From the NCBI GenBank assembly GCA_004431415.1, contig QPMI01000610.1, positions 248,001 to 312,000 on the forward strand: a DNA stretch of 64,000 nucleotides. Reading direction: 5' to 3'. The DNA is from Cyanophora paradoxa. Lineage: Eukaryota; Glaucocystophyceae; Cyanophorales; Cyanophoraceae. How positions within the stretch are numbered: position 1 is the stretch's first letter; every line of letters starts with the position of its first letter. Below the pieces are notes generated by a model, which worked only from the letters and a program-made list of their open reading frames with translations, did not search any database and had not been told where the DNA came from. Positions 10,990 through 20,639 of this stretch are shown piece after piece. Both the position numbers and the translations under genes were made by a program.

Positions 10990-11388
10990 AGCATCAGTTG
11001 ATTGTGGCGCGCTTTGCGATCGTGCCGCAGATGGGACAACGAGGCGACGCGGGCCCTCTGCTCCGAGGTCGATGAGCCCCCCCAAGCGGCCCCGGGGCCC
11101 GGCTCGGGGCCCGCCCCGCCCGCGCCCGGGCCCGCCCCCGCCGCCGGCCCCGCGCCCCCGCCTCCGGCTTCGGCTCCAGCGGGCGCCGGGGCCCCCGCCC
11201 AGCCGCAGGGATCCGTGCGGGATGCGCCCACGTCGACGCCCACGTCCACGGCGGTGCATCCGGATGCGGGGCAGGCGAATTCGAATCTGGAGACGCGGGC
11301 CGCCTGCCTGCGCGTGCCCGTCGTTGCCCCGCTGCGGGCGCGCGTTGCTCCCGAGCCCCACACCCCGTCCTCGGCCCGCGCTGCCTAG
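10990..11388 (+). CDS. Possible Pro/Ala-rich 3' exon or small gene
   Basis: An open frame whose most natural part begins RWDNEATRALCSEVDEPPQA and runs through a Pro/Ala/Gly-rich stretch to VRDAPTSTPTSTAVHPDAGQ, stopping at 11386-11388. It may be the last exon of the preceding plus-strand gene after a splice around 10870-10990, or a separate short gene. The composition is low-complexity and no domain is seen. Confidence 0.3.
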
Positions 11389-12087
11389 CTGCAGGAGCTT
11401 TCGCCCCGCATCCGCACCACCGCATTCTTCTTCTCATGCTCATTGATCCTACATTCTCATAGTTTATTACTCGCTTACTCGTATAATTGAAAGTTAATAT
11501 AAATCACAGCGGTATACGCGCCGGTAATTATAACTTTCAATCTTGTACTACGGTAATTGTCTGTAAATGCTTCCCCTTTGGTACCTTTCAATTCTATAGC
11601 GTAATAAATTTATAATTATAACGTTCACGATACATATCTATACGTGTACATGTACGCGAACTTATAACCGACTCTGAGCCTCAGGGCCTAAGATCCTCCC
11701 CTCGTGTCTCCGGATCCCGGATCCGCCTGACAGTGATTTAAGCCTGATCGAAACAATTATAAGGCGGGCCTGAGTCCCCTGAGTTTCCCCTCTGAGTCTC
11801 CCCCTGAGTCTCCTCCGGATCCTCTTCTTGCGTCCTCAGAGTCCTGCCCCTGAGTCTCCGAGGCCCCTCCTCTTCTTGCGTCCATTCCCTCCGAAGGCTC
11901 CGATCGCGAGCTCCGAAGCTCGAGGCTCGTCCGACGGTCTTGCATGATCATCATGAGTCACTTTGTCCCCTCGTGCAAGTGGACATCGCGACACAGCGCT
12001 GTTGGTGTCGGTACCAGTGCAGTGCTTCAAAAGCCAACCGGGCCCCTTCTCCCTGCCAGCCATCGCGCGAGCTTAAGGTTCAACGAT
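11389..12087. other. AT-richer intergenic segment
   Basis: 11440-11690 is strikingly poorer in GC than the rest of the window (for example TATAATTGAAAGTTAATATA near 11480). No gene is seen. It lies just outside the left arm of the large inverted duplication. 11750-11930 is rich in CTGAGTC(T/C)CC repeats. Confidence 0.5.
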
Positions 12088-12093
12088 TTCTTT

Positions 12094-14170
12094 TCAATCG
12101 ACATCGATGTCGGAGAGCGCAGAGTCGCCGTCGCTGTCGCTGTCGCCGTCCTCGGATCCGGACCCGGCGGCCTCGCTGCGCTGGTCCTCCTCGATGGCCC
12201 CCTCGCACTGCGGCCCCGCCCCCTCGCGCCAGCCCCGGCCCCGGCCCCGGGCGCGAGGCCGGCGCGGCGCGCACGATGCAGCGCGGCTCCCCCGCCGCCC
12301 CGTGCTCCTCGATGAACCTGCGCCCGGCGTCAGGCAGGGCGGGCCGGCCGGGCGGGGCGGGGCGCATGCGCACTGGACGGCGCGGCGGGCGGCGGCGGCG
12401 GGCTCGCGGGCGGCGAGCGGGTCGTGGGCGCCGATGGGCGGCGGGTCCGCCTCGCCCGACACGACTGCCTCGCCGAACAGCCGCAGGTAGAACTCCTCCC
12501 CCTCGTACTCTGCCCCCGGGTACCGGTCTCGGGGAGAGGCGGGGCGGGGCGCGGGGGCGCGGGGGCGGGCCCTGGAGGGGGTGGTTGAGGCCCTTGCGCT
12601 CGGCCACCGCCGGCCCGCGCAGGGCGATGAGAAGCCGGTCCCGCCAGCGCCCCGCCTCCTCGAGGTGCTCGGGGTACCACAGGCTTCTGATCTGCCGCCT
12701 CCGCCACGGCACGTACGCCGCGTACCGCAGCGGCGCCGCCTGCGCAGGGTACACCCCGTACAGCCCTGCCCGGGGTTCGAAACGAAAAATCGGGGGGTAC
12801 AGCCCTGTGCAGGGCTGCGCGAGATTCGGAGGGGTTCCCACCAGTATCGGGACGGCGCATGTGCGCCTGCGACTGCACCTGCGCCGCACTTCGGCGCGAC
12901 GGCTTCTCCTGCGGTACGGTTTGGGGGTACATCGCGGATGTTGCGTCGAGGTGGAAGGGCGGAAGGGAGGGTACGCGAACCAGCGGGACGATGTCATGAC
13001 GCGCGAGAAAGGCGCGCAGGCGGCTAGCAGCCGCCTTCCGATCTTTCGTGTTCGGATCGTGTACCCCCACGGCCTCCTGCGGAGATTCGTGTACGCACTC
13101 CGGACGAGGCGGGGCGGGGCCCCGGGCGCACCGGGGGGTCGTCGACGAAGAGGGCCCGGTAGAAGCTCTCGTGCTCGTAGTCTGCGGGGGTACAGCTCGG
13201 GGCCCGTACCCGCCTGTACCCCTCCCCCCGGACCCTGGAGTGGGAAGTTGAGGGAGCGCTGTGCGGCGGCCTCCGGTCCGAAGCAGCAGAGCGCGATCCG
13301 GTCCCGGCACCGCGCCGCCTCCTGCCCCCCGGGGGTACGCCATCGAAATCAGAACAAGGGGGGAGAAGGTTGGAGGGGGTACGGAGGGGGCGCACCTCGC
13401 TGTTGGCGAACACGCGGTGAAACTGCGGGCGAATAAGGTGAGAGAATGCGGTGTGAACTCGGGTCCGCCGCCGGGGGTACCTGAATGTTGAGCCACGTGA
13501 CCTGAGGCTGATATGAGGGGCGCGTCTGAAGTGACTCTGAGCATGGAAGGCGAGTGCACCCTCGCAAAAAAAGTGGCGCGGCACGGCATGACTCCAAAGA
13601 AACCTACGCGAGGGTTTGGGAGCGAGCGGGCGTGATCGGAGGTAGCTACACAAGCAAGAGCAGGCAGAAGAGAAGCGCCGGTCGCAGGGTGCCGCTGCAG
13701 GGGAGGTAGTCGCGGCCGCGGCAGCGCTGCGCGCTGCGCGGGGATGGGCGTCGGCGTCAGCGAGGGCGCGCGCGCGCTCCACTGTGGCGGCGCGCCTCGC
13801 TCTCGAAGGCGGGGAGGGCGAACATCCAGTCGCGCAGGCGGGCGAAGGCCCCCTCCCGGTCGCCCCGCCCGCGCGGGTCGTGTACCCCCACCTGCCCCCG
13901 GCCCCGTCAGGCCGGCCCGGCGACCGCGGCGGGTGGGCGGGGCGGGGCGGGGCGCGCCGGCGGGGGCTCGCCGGGGCCGAAGAGGGACGCGAAGAAGGGC
14001 TCGTCGCGGTACCCTGCGCGGGCCCCGCTCGGGCGGAGCGGGCGGGCGGAGGGGAAGGCCGGCGCGCCCTCGAGGGGGAAGTTGAGGGGGGGTAGGCCCT
14101 CCGGCCCGGGGCCCCGCAGCGCGATCTCGAAGCGGTCCCTCCAGCGCGCCGCGTCCTGTACCCCCGGGCC
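12094..14170 (-). CDS. Unknown protein with three repeated modules (left-arm copy)
   Basis: Read right to left. Recognisable exons: AARWRDRFEIALRGPGPEGL with GYRDEPFFASLFGPGE (about 14160-13970); a VGVHD-type exon; FHRVFANSE (about 13410); DYEHESFYRALFVDDPP (about 13190-13140); RYAAYVPWRRRQIRSLWYPE, then HLEEAGRWRDRLLIALRGPA (about 12735-12620); YEGEEFYRRLFGEAV (about 12500); RRFIEEHGAAGEPRCIVRAA (about 12320); and an acidic tail ending SDIDVD at the stop. A module of the form RWRDR..IALRGP..LN.PL.G..Y..E.FYR.LF is used three times, with a HD..R.L..F segment between copies. Introns often begin GTACCCC. No known domain is recognised. The 5' end is unresolved. The same gene exists in the right arm, so frame and splice signals are supported by comparison. 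Confidence 0.55.
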
Positions 14171-14263
14171 GGCTCGAGGGGGGTGGGTGGGGTGGGGGTG
14201 GGGGGTGCGGGGCTTCACCGTGGCTGCGGTCCACACGCCAGCGTACTGAAGCGCGCGCGTGCG

Positions 14264-15232
14264 TCAGGGGAAGAACTTGGGAGGTGGCCAGGGGCAGAAG
14301 AAATTAATTATAAAACCCCGGGGCCCGGGGCGCACCCGCGTCGCTTTGGAAGCTATAGGTTCCCAGGGGCAGCGCAACATCGCTTTGAAGCCACCTCGTC
14401 CGTTCTTCGACGTCGTAACTCCAAGGAACCCTGGGCGAGCGTTAGTGCAGAGCGTCAGCGGTGCCGGTGCCGTGCCGGGCCGGGGGCCTCCTTGCGTGCC
14501 GGCGGCGCCGCGACGTCGACTAGTACTTGGATACCGCCCTGGCTTTGTTGGCCCGCTGGTGGCCGTGGCGGCCTCGAGCTCGTTGCTCGCGTCCTCTTGC
14601 TCGGAACACTCGGACGGCTGCTGCTGCCGACCGCGCAGGGCGACCCGAGCCGGCGCCTGTACATGCTCATGATCATGATCATGTTGAGCGCCGGAGCCCC
14701 GGCCGCCCCAGCGGCGGCCGCATCCTGGTCCGCGGCCACGCCCCCGTCCCCGCCCGCGCGGCGCGACAGCGGCAGCGGCGGCCGCCTCCTCCCCAGCCGC
14801 TTTCACCGTCGACGTCGCGCTGCCGCTCCGGCCGGCACCACGCCCGCGGCTGCTGCGGCCGCCGCCGGCGCCGCCGCTGCTGCCGGCTCGGGCGCGGGCT
14901 CGCGAGCCGCCGCCCCGCCCCACGCGCCGCGCGTCGCTGATGGAGTCCTCCTCGCCCTCGCGACCCGAGCCGGAGCCGGACGCGGCCTCCCGCCCGCTGC
15001 CCTCGCGATCGCACTCGCTGGCGCCGCTGGCATCGCCCGCAGACGCGCCCTCGCCTTCGCTTCCGTCGCTCTCCCTGTACGTCTTCACGCCGAGCCGCTC
15101 GGGCGGCTTCCCCCTGCGCGGCGCGTGCGCGGGCCGGTCACGGTCGATTGGAGGGGAACTCGAACATTTGCGCGGGCCAGCGGGGGCGGGGGCGCGCACG
15201 ACCGGCGGGGCCGCTTCCGGGGAGGTTCGCAC
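14264..15232 (-). CDS. Ser/Gly/Arg/Glu-rich low-complexity reading frame (left-arm copy)
   Basis: A long open frame reading ...RGKPPERLGVKTYRESDGSE, then an acidic Ser/Gly stretch and repeated RGRGAGR/SSRGRG motifs. The RGKPPERLGVKTYRESDGSE core and the following acidic block are shared with the right arm, and this is the only part I would call coding. The 3' portion (below about 14700) has no partner in the other arm. Upstream of the core the two arms differ by a 4-base gap (GTGACCGGCCCGC against GTGGCCCGC), which shifts frame, so at least one copy is spliced differently or is degenerate. RG-rich tracts resemble RNA-binding tails, but this is only composition. Confidence 0.35.
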   Translation of the reverse strand: MRTSPEAAPPVVRAPAPAGPRKCSSSPPIDRDRPAHAPRRGKPPERLGVKTYRESDGSEGEGASAGDASGASECDREGSGREAASGSGSGREGEEDSISDARRVGRGGGSRARARAGSSGGAGGGRSSRGRGAGRSGSATSTVKAAGEEAAAAAAVAPRGRGRGRGRGPGCGRRWGGRGSGAQHDHDHEHVQAPARVALRGRQQQPSECSEQEDASNELEAATATSGPTKPGRYPSTSRRRGAAGTQGGPRPGTAPAPLTLCTNARPGFLGVTTSKNGRGGFKAMLRCPWEPIASKATRVRPGPRGFIINFFCPWPPPKFFP

Positions 15233-15533
15233 TCTGCCGCGCCAAGCCGCGCCATCGGTCGTGCCGAGAAGAGCCGAGGCCCGGCAGCACTGCCGGCCGC
15301 ATAAAGCAGTTAGCAGCAGCTGCAGCTGTACCCCGGCAGGCTAAGACGAATTCGAATTCGAAAACTCGTTAACGTTGACGTTTCATCCCGTCCAACTCGC
15401 GGCCCAAGATTCCCAACTGCAGCCGAGCATTCTGCAGGTGCGCATGCGAACTCTCCCGATCATTTCCTGGCCATGGTGGAGCAAGCGCGTGCGCACACAC
15501 ACAGGCCCTGCTCTCCGCTGGGCCCTAGCCGCC

Positions 15534-16903
15534 CTACATGACCGAGCAGAAGCTGCTCTTCTTCTTCTGCTTCTTCGCCGCCTCCTCCGCCTCGCGCCGG
15601 CGCCGCTCCTCCTCCGCCCGCGCCTCCTCCTCCCGCCGCCGCCCCTCCTCCTCCCGCCGCCGCGCCTCCTCGGAGCCTTCGCTTCGGCCCTCTCTCCTCG
15701 CCACCTGCGCCGCGCCGCGCGCCGCAGGGAAGCCCCGCCGAGTCAGCGGGGCCGAGCCACGGCGCGGGGCGCCCCGCCCCGGGCGCGCCTCGGCGACGAA
15801 GGCCTCCCAGGCGAGGCCGAAGAGCCAGGCGCGCTCCTCGCGGGCGCGCTCCTCACGGTCGCGCTCGAGGCGGCGGAGGCGCTCCTCGACCTCGCCCCGC
15901 TCCCCCGCCTCCTTCAGCTGCTCCTGCATCCCCCGCACCAGCTCGTTCAGCTCCGCCACCTGCGCCTCCATCTCCACGCTGGCCCCGCGCAGGCGTCAGG
16001 GATCGGAGCGGGCGGGGCGGGCGGGGCGGGGGGCGGCTCGCCTGCGGCGGCGCATCGCCTCGAGGTCCGCCGCCCCCGGCGTGCCCCGGGCCGAGGCCGC
16101 CGTCGCCGCCTCGCCCTGCGCCCGGGCTGCCAGGAGCTGCTCCATGCGCGCCATCTTCTCCTCGGCCTCGGCGCGCTCCGAGGGGGGAAGGGCGTCCAGA
16201 AGGCCGCCCTGGAGGCGGGCGCGGAGGTCCGCCACCTGGCCCGCCGCCCCCGAGATCCCCGCCGCCGCCCTCGCCTGCGCCTCCTCCACCTCCTTCGACG
16301 CCCGCCGCCGCGCGCTCTCCTCCTGCGCCGCCGTCGCCCCCGCCCCGCGCGCGCTCGCCGGCGCCGAGGGCGGGGCGCCAAGGCCGCGCACCCCGGCCTT
16401 CCGAAGCACGTCCCGCATCAGATCCTTCATAAGCGCCCCAACGACCTAGCGCCGCCTGAGCGCGCCTAAGGCCCCGCCGCGGGACTCCGCGCCGGGCGCA
16501 CCTCCGTGCCGGGGATCGCGACGGCCTCGAGCTTGAACTCGAACCAGGCGTCGGGCGCGTCCTGACGCGCGAGGTACGCCCGCAGCAGCCGCTCACGCGC
16601 CTCCTTCTCAAGCCGCCTCTTCAGCTCCGGCGTCAGCTCCTCCGCGTACCTGCGCCCGCCCGCCCCGTTCGAGCGCGGCGCTGCGGCGCTCCCCGTGGGG
16701 CGCCGGCCGCACCAGGAGAAGTAGTCAGCCTCTCCCTGCTTCATGGCGGGCGCCCCCGGTGCTGGCGCCTCCGGCTCTGCTTGCGGCAGGCCGTAGTTCG
16801 GGTCCAGGATCTGCGGGGAGTCAGCTGGGCGGACTGGGCCGATGCGCGTCGTCAGGCGCACCCTGCTCATGAGCACTTGGTCGGACTGGTCTAGGTAGTT
16901 CAT
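15534..16903 (-). CDS. Coiled-coil protein with a C-terminal CaaX prenylation box
   Basis: Read right to left: MNYLDQSDQVLMSR (exon 1, 16903 to about 16862), intron GTGCGCC...CCCCGCAG, then ILDPNYGLPQAEPEAPAPGA up to LEAVAIPGTE (to about 16500). Next is an intron ending GCTAG, then VVGALMKDLMRDVLRKAG (from about 16445), an intron near 16050-15978, and VEMEAQVAELNELVRG to the stop at 15534-15536. The last third is an almost unbroken charged helix rich in EERRRREAEEAAKK. The protein ends KKQKKKSSFCSVM: a polybasic patch followed by CSVM, which fits the CaaX rule with Met, favouring farnesylation. Inference: a membrane-anchored coiled-coil protein. It lies in the unique centre of the inverted duplication and is divergent from the gene at 17257. 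The family is not recognised. Confidence 0.65.
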
Positions 16904-17256
16904 CCTCGCCCGCTGCCGGGCTCCCGCGCGGGCGGGAGCCTCTGGGGCGCCCCTGCGCCTCGGCTGATGTGGCTCCCGCGAAAGATGTGGCTCTAACGCT
17001 GAAAAGCAATGCTGACGACGCAGACTCGCTGCCGACTGTTGCCGGATCGAGTTGTAGTCGTATGGATGCCTGTTCGGCTATTCTGCACCTCCCGCAGCTC
17101 AGAGTATGCCCAGGTGGGAGATGGCGGGGGAGCCCGGCGGAGTCCCAGCGGACAATTGGGGGGGTAGGCGAGAAATAGCTTGCCACAAAAAAAGGCGCAT
17201 CAGCAGCGCCAGATATCTAGACTGTGCTGACAGCCGCATGACCGTCGGACGCTAGA

Positions 17257-19361
17257 ATGGAGGAAGATGACACCGCCGCGGACGGCGCGCACGGCATCTT
17301 CTTAGCGGCGGCATTCATATTAGCTACACTCGAGCGCGACCTGCAGCTGGCGTTGGCGACGTCCGTCGAGGCAGCTGGCGAAAATGGAGAGAGCGCTGAG
17401 CTTGTTATCAGCGAGCCGACCCGGCGCACCCAGCTGTCCTTCCTCGAGTACAAGTCGATGTGGCTATCGGAGACGGTGGCGGGCGGTGCGTATGCATACG
17501 CGGCGCAGACACGGATTCCAGCTACGCGGACTGACTGCTCCCCGCGCCGCAGAAGCGGGGGAGCAGCCTTCCTCGGAGACTGTGGCGTCCCTGCTGAAGG
17601 CGGCCGTGGCCGAGGCCCGATCGGCCTTCAAACCGACGTGCAGGGAGCTCAGAGAGCAGCCGCTCGGGGAGAATCCTGCGGCGGTTCGCGGGCCCGCGGG
17701 GGCGGGAAGGGGGCCGGGGCCGGGGGCGCTCGCCGCCCATCGCTCACGGGCGCCGCAGCGGGAGGCGCGCATTGGGGCGGCGTACAAGGCGGCCGCGGAG
17801 GCGGCGTGGGAGCGCGTGCAGCAGCTGGTGGAGAAGGAGCGCGTCCCGCCGCCGCTGCTCCTCGAGGCCTGCGCGCTCGCCTCGGGCGGCCCGCCGCCGA
17901 CGGCCCGCAGCGTCGCGCGCGCCCCGGCGGACGGAGACGACGACGGGCCGGACGCCGGCGAGGCCGCGGCGGCCGAGGCGGAGCGTGCCGACCGCGCCGC
18001 CCGCTGGCACCGCCAGCTCGTGGAGCAGCAGCTCGCTCCCCCCGAGCGCCCGGCCGCCTCGGGCGCCTCGCCGCCCTCCCGCGCCCAGCGGCGCACCCCC
18101 TGGCGCACCAGCGGCGTCGTTCGCTCGGTCTCGCTGCCCCCGCAGAGCCGGCCGGCCGCCTTCCACCTCCCCGCCGCCCGCCCGCGGCCCGGCCCGCCGG
18201 CCCCGTCCTCGTCCCCGTCCCCTGCGGGGGCAGGCGACTCGAGCTCGGCCGGCTCGGGGTCCGACCGCCAGCCGCCCCCGAGGTCGCAGCAGAGGCCGCC
18301 CACCGGCTCGCCCTCCGCGCTCTACTTTCTGGACACCCCCGCCCCGGCCCCCGCCGCCCCCACCGCCCTCCGCCTGTGCGCCCCGCGCCCCCCGCCGCGC
18401 CGGCTTCGATCGGCGACCCCAGCTGACCCCCGCAGGCTCTTCGTGCCCCCGCGCCAGCGCCAGAGCCGCGGAGGCACCTCCGCGCGCCGCGCCCGCTGCA
18501 CGCCCCGGCCCCGCTCCTCCACCCGCCCCCGCTCCACCCTCCCGCTCACCCCGCGCCCGCCCGCCCCCCGCCAACCTGCCGGGCGGCGTGCCCCACGGGG
18601 GCGGCCTGCCGCTCCTCCCGGACCCTCCCTCGCCGTCGCGCCTCCCGCGCCACGGCGGGCACGGGGGCCCGAAGGAGGGGGCGGCCTCCTCCGCGCGCTC
18701 CTTGAGCGCCGCGCTCCTGCGCTCGCTCCTCGCCGCCGGCCCCGCGCCCCAGCCCTCCCCGCCGCCCCGGCGCCCCCACCCTCCGACCCGGCCCCTCTCC
18801 CCGCAGCGCCCCACGTGCACGGGGGCCGCCCGCGCTCGCGGGCCTCGCCCGGCGGCACGCCCTCCTCGACGCCGCCGCGCTCGGGGTCTTGCACCCCCGA
18901 GGGCGGCCCCGGGGCCCTCCCCCGAGCCCCCCTCGCCGGCCTCGCCGCAGGCCCCCGCACCCGCCGCGCTGCTTCTCGAGGCGCCCCTGGCGGCCGCGGG
19001 GCCGCGCCGCAGCTGGGAGCTCCGCCACTCGCGCTCCGCCTCGTCGGCCCTCCACGGCCACGGCCCCGGCGGCTTCTCCGCCGCCTCCTCCTCTTCCCTC
19101 CGCCCCCCGCCCTCGCCGCCGCGCCCCGCAGCAGCAGCCGCCGCCCGCGAGGCCGCCCTGCTGAGGACGTACCCCTCGTCGCTCGCGTTGGCCGTGGCCG
19201 AGTCGCTGTACGCCCCGCCGCGCCCCGTCCCCTCTCTCCTCCGCGGAAGCGCCTCCCTCCGCCGTCTCCACGCTGCCGTCGCCGGCCCCGCCGCCCACGC
19301 GCCCCCGCCCGGAACCGGGCCCGGGCCCGGCGGCGCCCGCGCCCCGCAGCTCTACTCGTAA
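17257..19361 (+). CDS. Unrecognised Pro/Ala/Arg-rich protein with a helical N-terminus
   Basis: Exon 1 is 17257-17485 (MEEDDTAADGAHGIFLAAAF...). It joins across intron 17486-17552 (67 nt, GTGCGT...GCAG) to AGEQPSSETVASLLKAAVAE with correct phase. Then come helical segments (ERVQQLVEKERVPPPLLLEA, EAERADRAARWHRQLVEQQL) and a long disordered Pro/Ser/Arg region. Frame changes near 18430-18600 and 18800-18960 imply at least two more introns. The last exon ends LYAPPRPVPSLLRGSASLRR..APQLYS with the stop at 19359-19361. No domain is recognised. The N-terminal stretch EDDTAADGAHGIFLAAAFIL is mildly hydrophobic but not a convincing membrane segment. This is the second of two genes in the unique centre of the inverted duplication. 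Confidence 0.55.
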
Positions 19362-19637
19362 ACCCCGGGGCTCAGCGGCTGCTCCATGGCAATTGCAACG
19401 CGGTGACGGCCGCTCGCGGGCGTTGTGGTGCTCTGCGCCAGTAACATAATGATATCGATATGTATAATTAATAGATTCGAATACATCTTCAAAGACTGAT
19501 ACATGTACATAGCTGCGGCTCCGGGCCTAGCTATAGGAGTCTGATCATGACGTCCGAGATGAATGGTCGCCGGCGCGGGTCGGGGGTATACGTTTCCTTG
19601 CCCATGGTTAGCTCTTAAGCTTGTCGCGTTGACCGAC
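19362..19637. other. Short intergenic gap before the right duplication arm
   Basis: No gene seen. The segment is lower in GC (AATGATATCGATATGTATAA near 19446) than the flanking exons. Confidence 0.5.
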
Positions 19638-19802
19638 ATCGATGGCGCGTGCACGCAAGAGCGCGGCAGAGCGTGATCCTCCCCGAAAAAGGCCCCGCCG
19701 GTCGTACGCTCGCCTCCGCCTCTGCCCGCGTAAACGTTCCCCTCCAATCGACCGTGGCCCGCGCACGCGCCGCGCAGGGGGAAGCCGCCCGAGCGGCTCG
19801 GC

Positions 19803-20339
19803 GTGAAGACGTACAGGGAGAGCGACGGGAGCGAAGGCGAGGGCGCGTCCGCGGGCGATGCCAGCGGCGCCAGCGAGTACGCGTACGAGGGCAGCGGGCA
19901 GCAGGCGGCGTCCGGCTCCGGCTCGGTTCGCGAGGGCGAGGAGGACTCCAGCAGCGACGCGCGGCGCGTGGGGCGGGGCGGCGGCTCGCGAGCCCGCGCC
20001 CGAGCCGGCAGCAGCGGCGGCCGCGGCGCCGGCCGCAGCAGCCGCGGGCGTGGTGCCGGCCGGAGCGGCAGCGCGGCGGCGACAGCGGCTGGAGAGGAGG
20101 CAGACGCCGCTGCCGCTGTCGCGCCGCGCGGGCGGGGCGCGGGCGGGGCCGGGGCCGGGGCGCTGCGCATGCGCATGCCCTCGGACCCGCCGCGGCAGGG
20201 CCTGGGCGCGTGCGGGGGTCCGGGTCTGCTCAATCTGGTGCCGCGGCCGAGCTCGAAGGCCCCAGCCGCCGCGGCCGCGGCCGGCCGCGGGTCGCCAGCG
20301 CATGCGCTAGTCGACCGCGGCCGGAGTCCGGTCCGCTGA
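19803..20339 (+). CDS. Ser/Gly/Arg/Glu-rich low-complexity reading frame (right-arm copy)
   Basis: Counterpart of the left-arm frame. It reads KTYRESDGSEGEGASAGDAS, then an acidic Ser/Gly stretch (EGSGQQAASGSGSVREGEED), then RG-rich repeats. Upstream an intron-like GTAAAC...CGCGCAG stretch (19730-19779) precedes GKPPERLGV, but the phase of the nearest upstream ATG frame (MARARKSAAERDPPRKRPRR, 19642) does not join, and the frame that does join meets TGA close by. This copy may therefore be degenerate. Confidence 0.3.
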   Translation: MKTYRESDGSEGEGASAGDASGASEYAYEGSGQQAASGSGSVREGEEDSSSDARRVGRGGGSRARARAGSSGGRGAGRSSRGRGAGRSGSAAATAAGEEADAAAAVAPRGRGAGGAGAGALRMRMPSDPPRQGLGACGGPGLLNLVPRPSSKAPAAAAAAGRGSPAHALVDRGRSPVR

Positions 20340-20639
20340 TTGCGGTCGGCCCTCCCGAGCCGCAGCTTATGGCGCCGGGCTCGCAGGCTTCTTCGGAGTG
20401 GTCGACAAGCGCGGCCGCTTTGCAGCGCACCTCCCCTGCCCCTGGATGGACGGAAAGAAGAAGAACAGAGTGCGCCCCTGCCCGTCCCTATTCTGCCTCC
20501 ATTCAAGCTCACGTCGCCTCCGCTGCAGTACCCCGGTGTGTGGGACAAAGCTGAGGTGCGCTCACTCGCTCACGGCTTCACTCACTCCCCCCCCCCCCCC
20601 CCCCCCTCCCCCAGCCCACCCACCCACCCCCCTCGAGCC

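Larger units (their letters stand above)
12088..15270. repeat. Left arm of a large inverted duplication (partner 19638-22715)
   Basis: Sequence here recurs as its reverse complement in the right arm. Matches include the C-terminal acidic exon (12094-12190 against about 22620-22712), introns near 12770-12900 against about 21940-22080 that are almost identical base for base, and the KTYRESDGSEGEGASAGDAS block (about 15090 against 19803). Identity is patchy: about 14240-14690 has no clear partner, and homopolymer C runs differ. Ends were estimated by eye from loss of similarity. The 4.4-kb centre (15271-19637) is unique. Confidence 0.85.
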
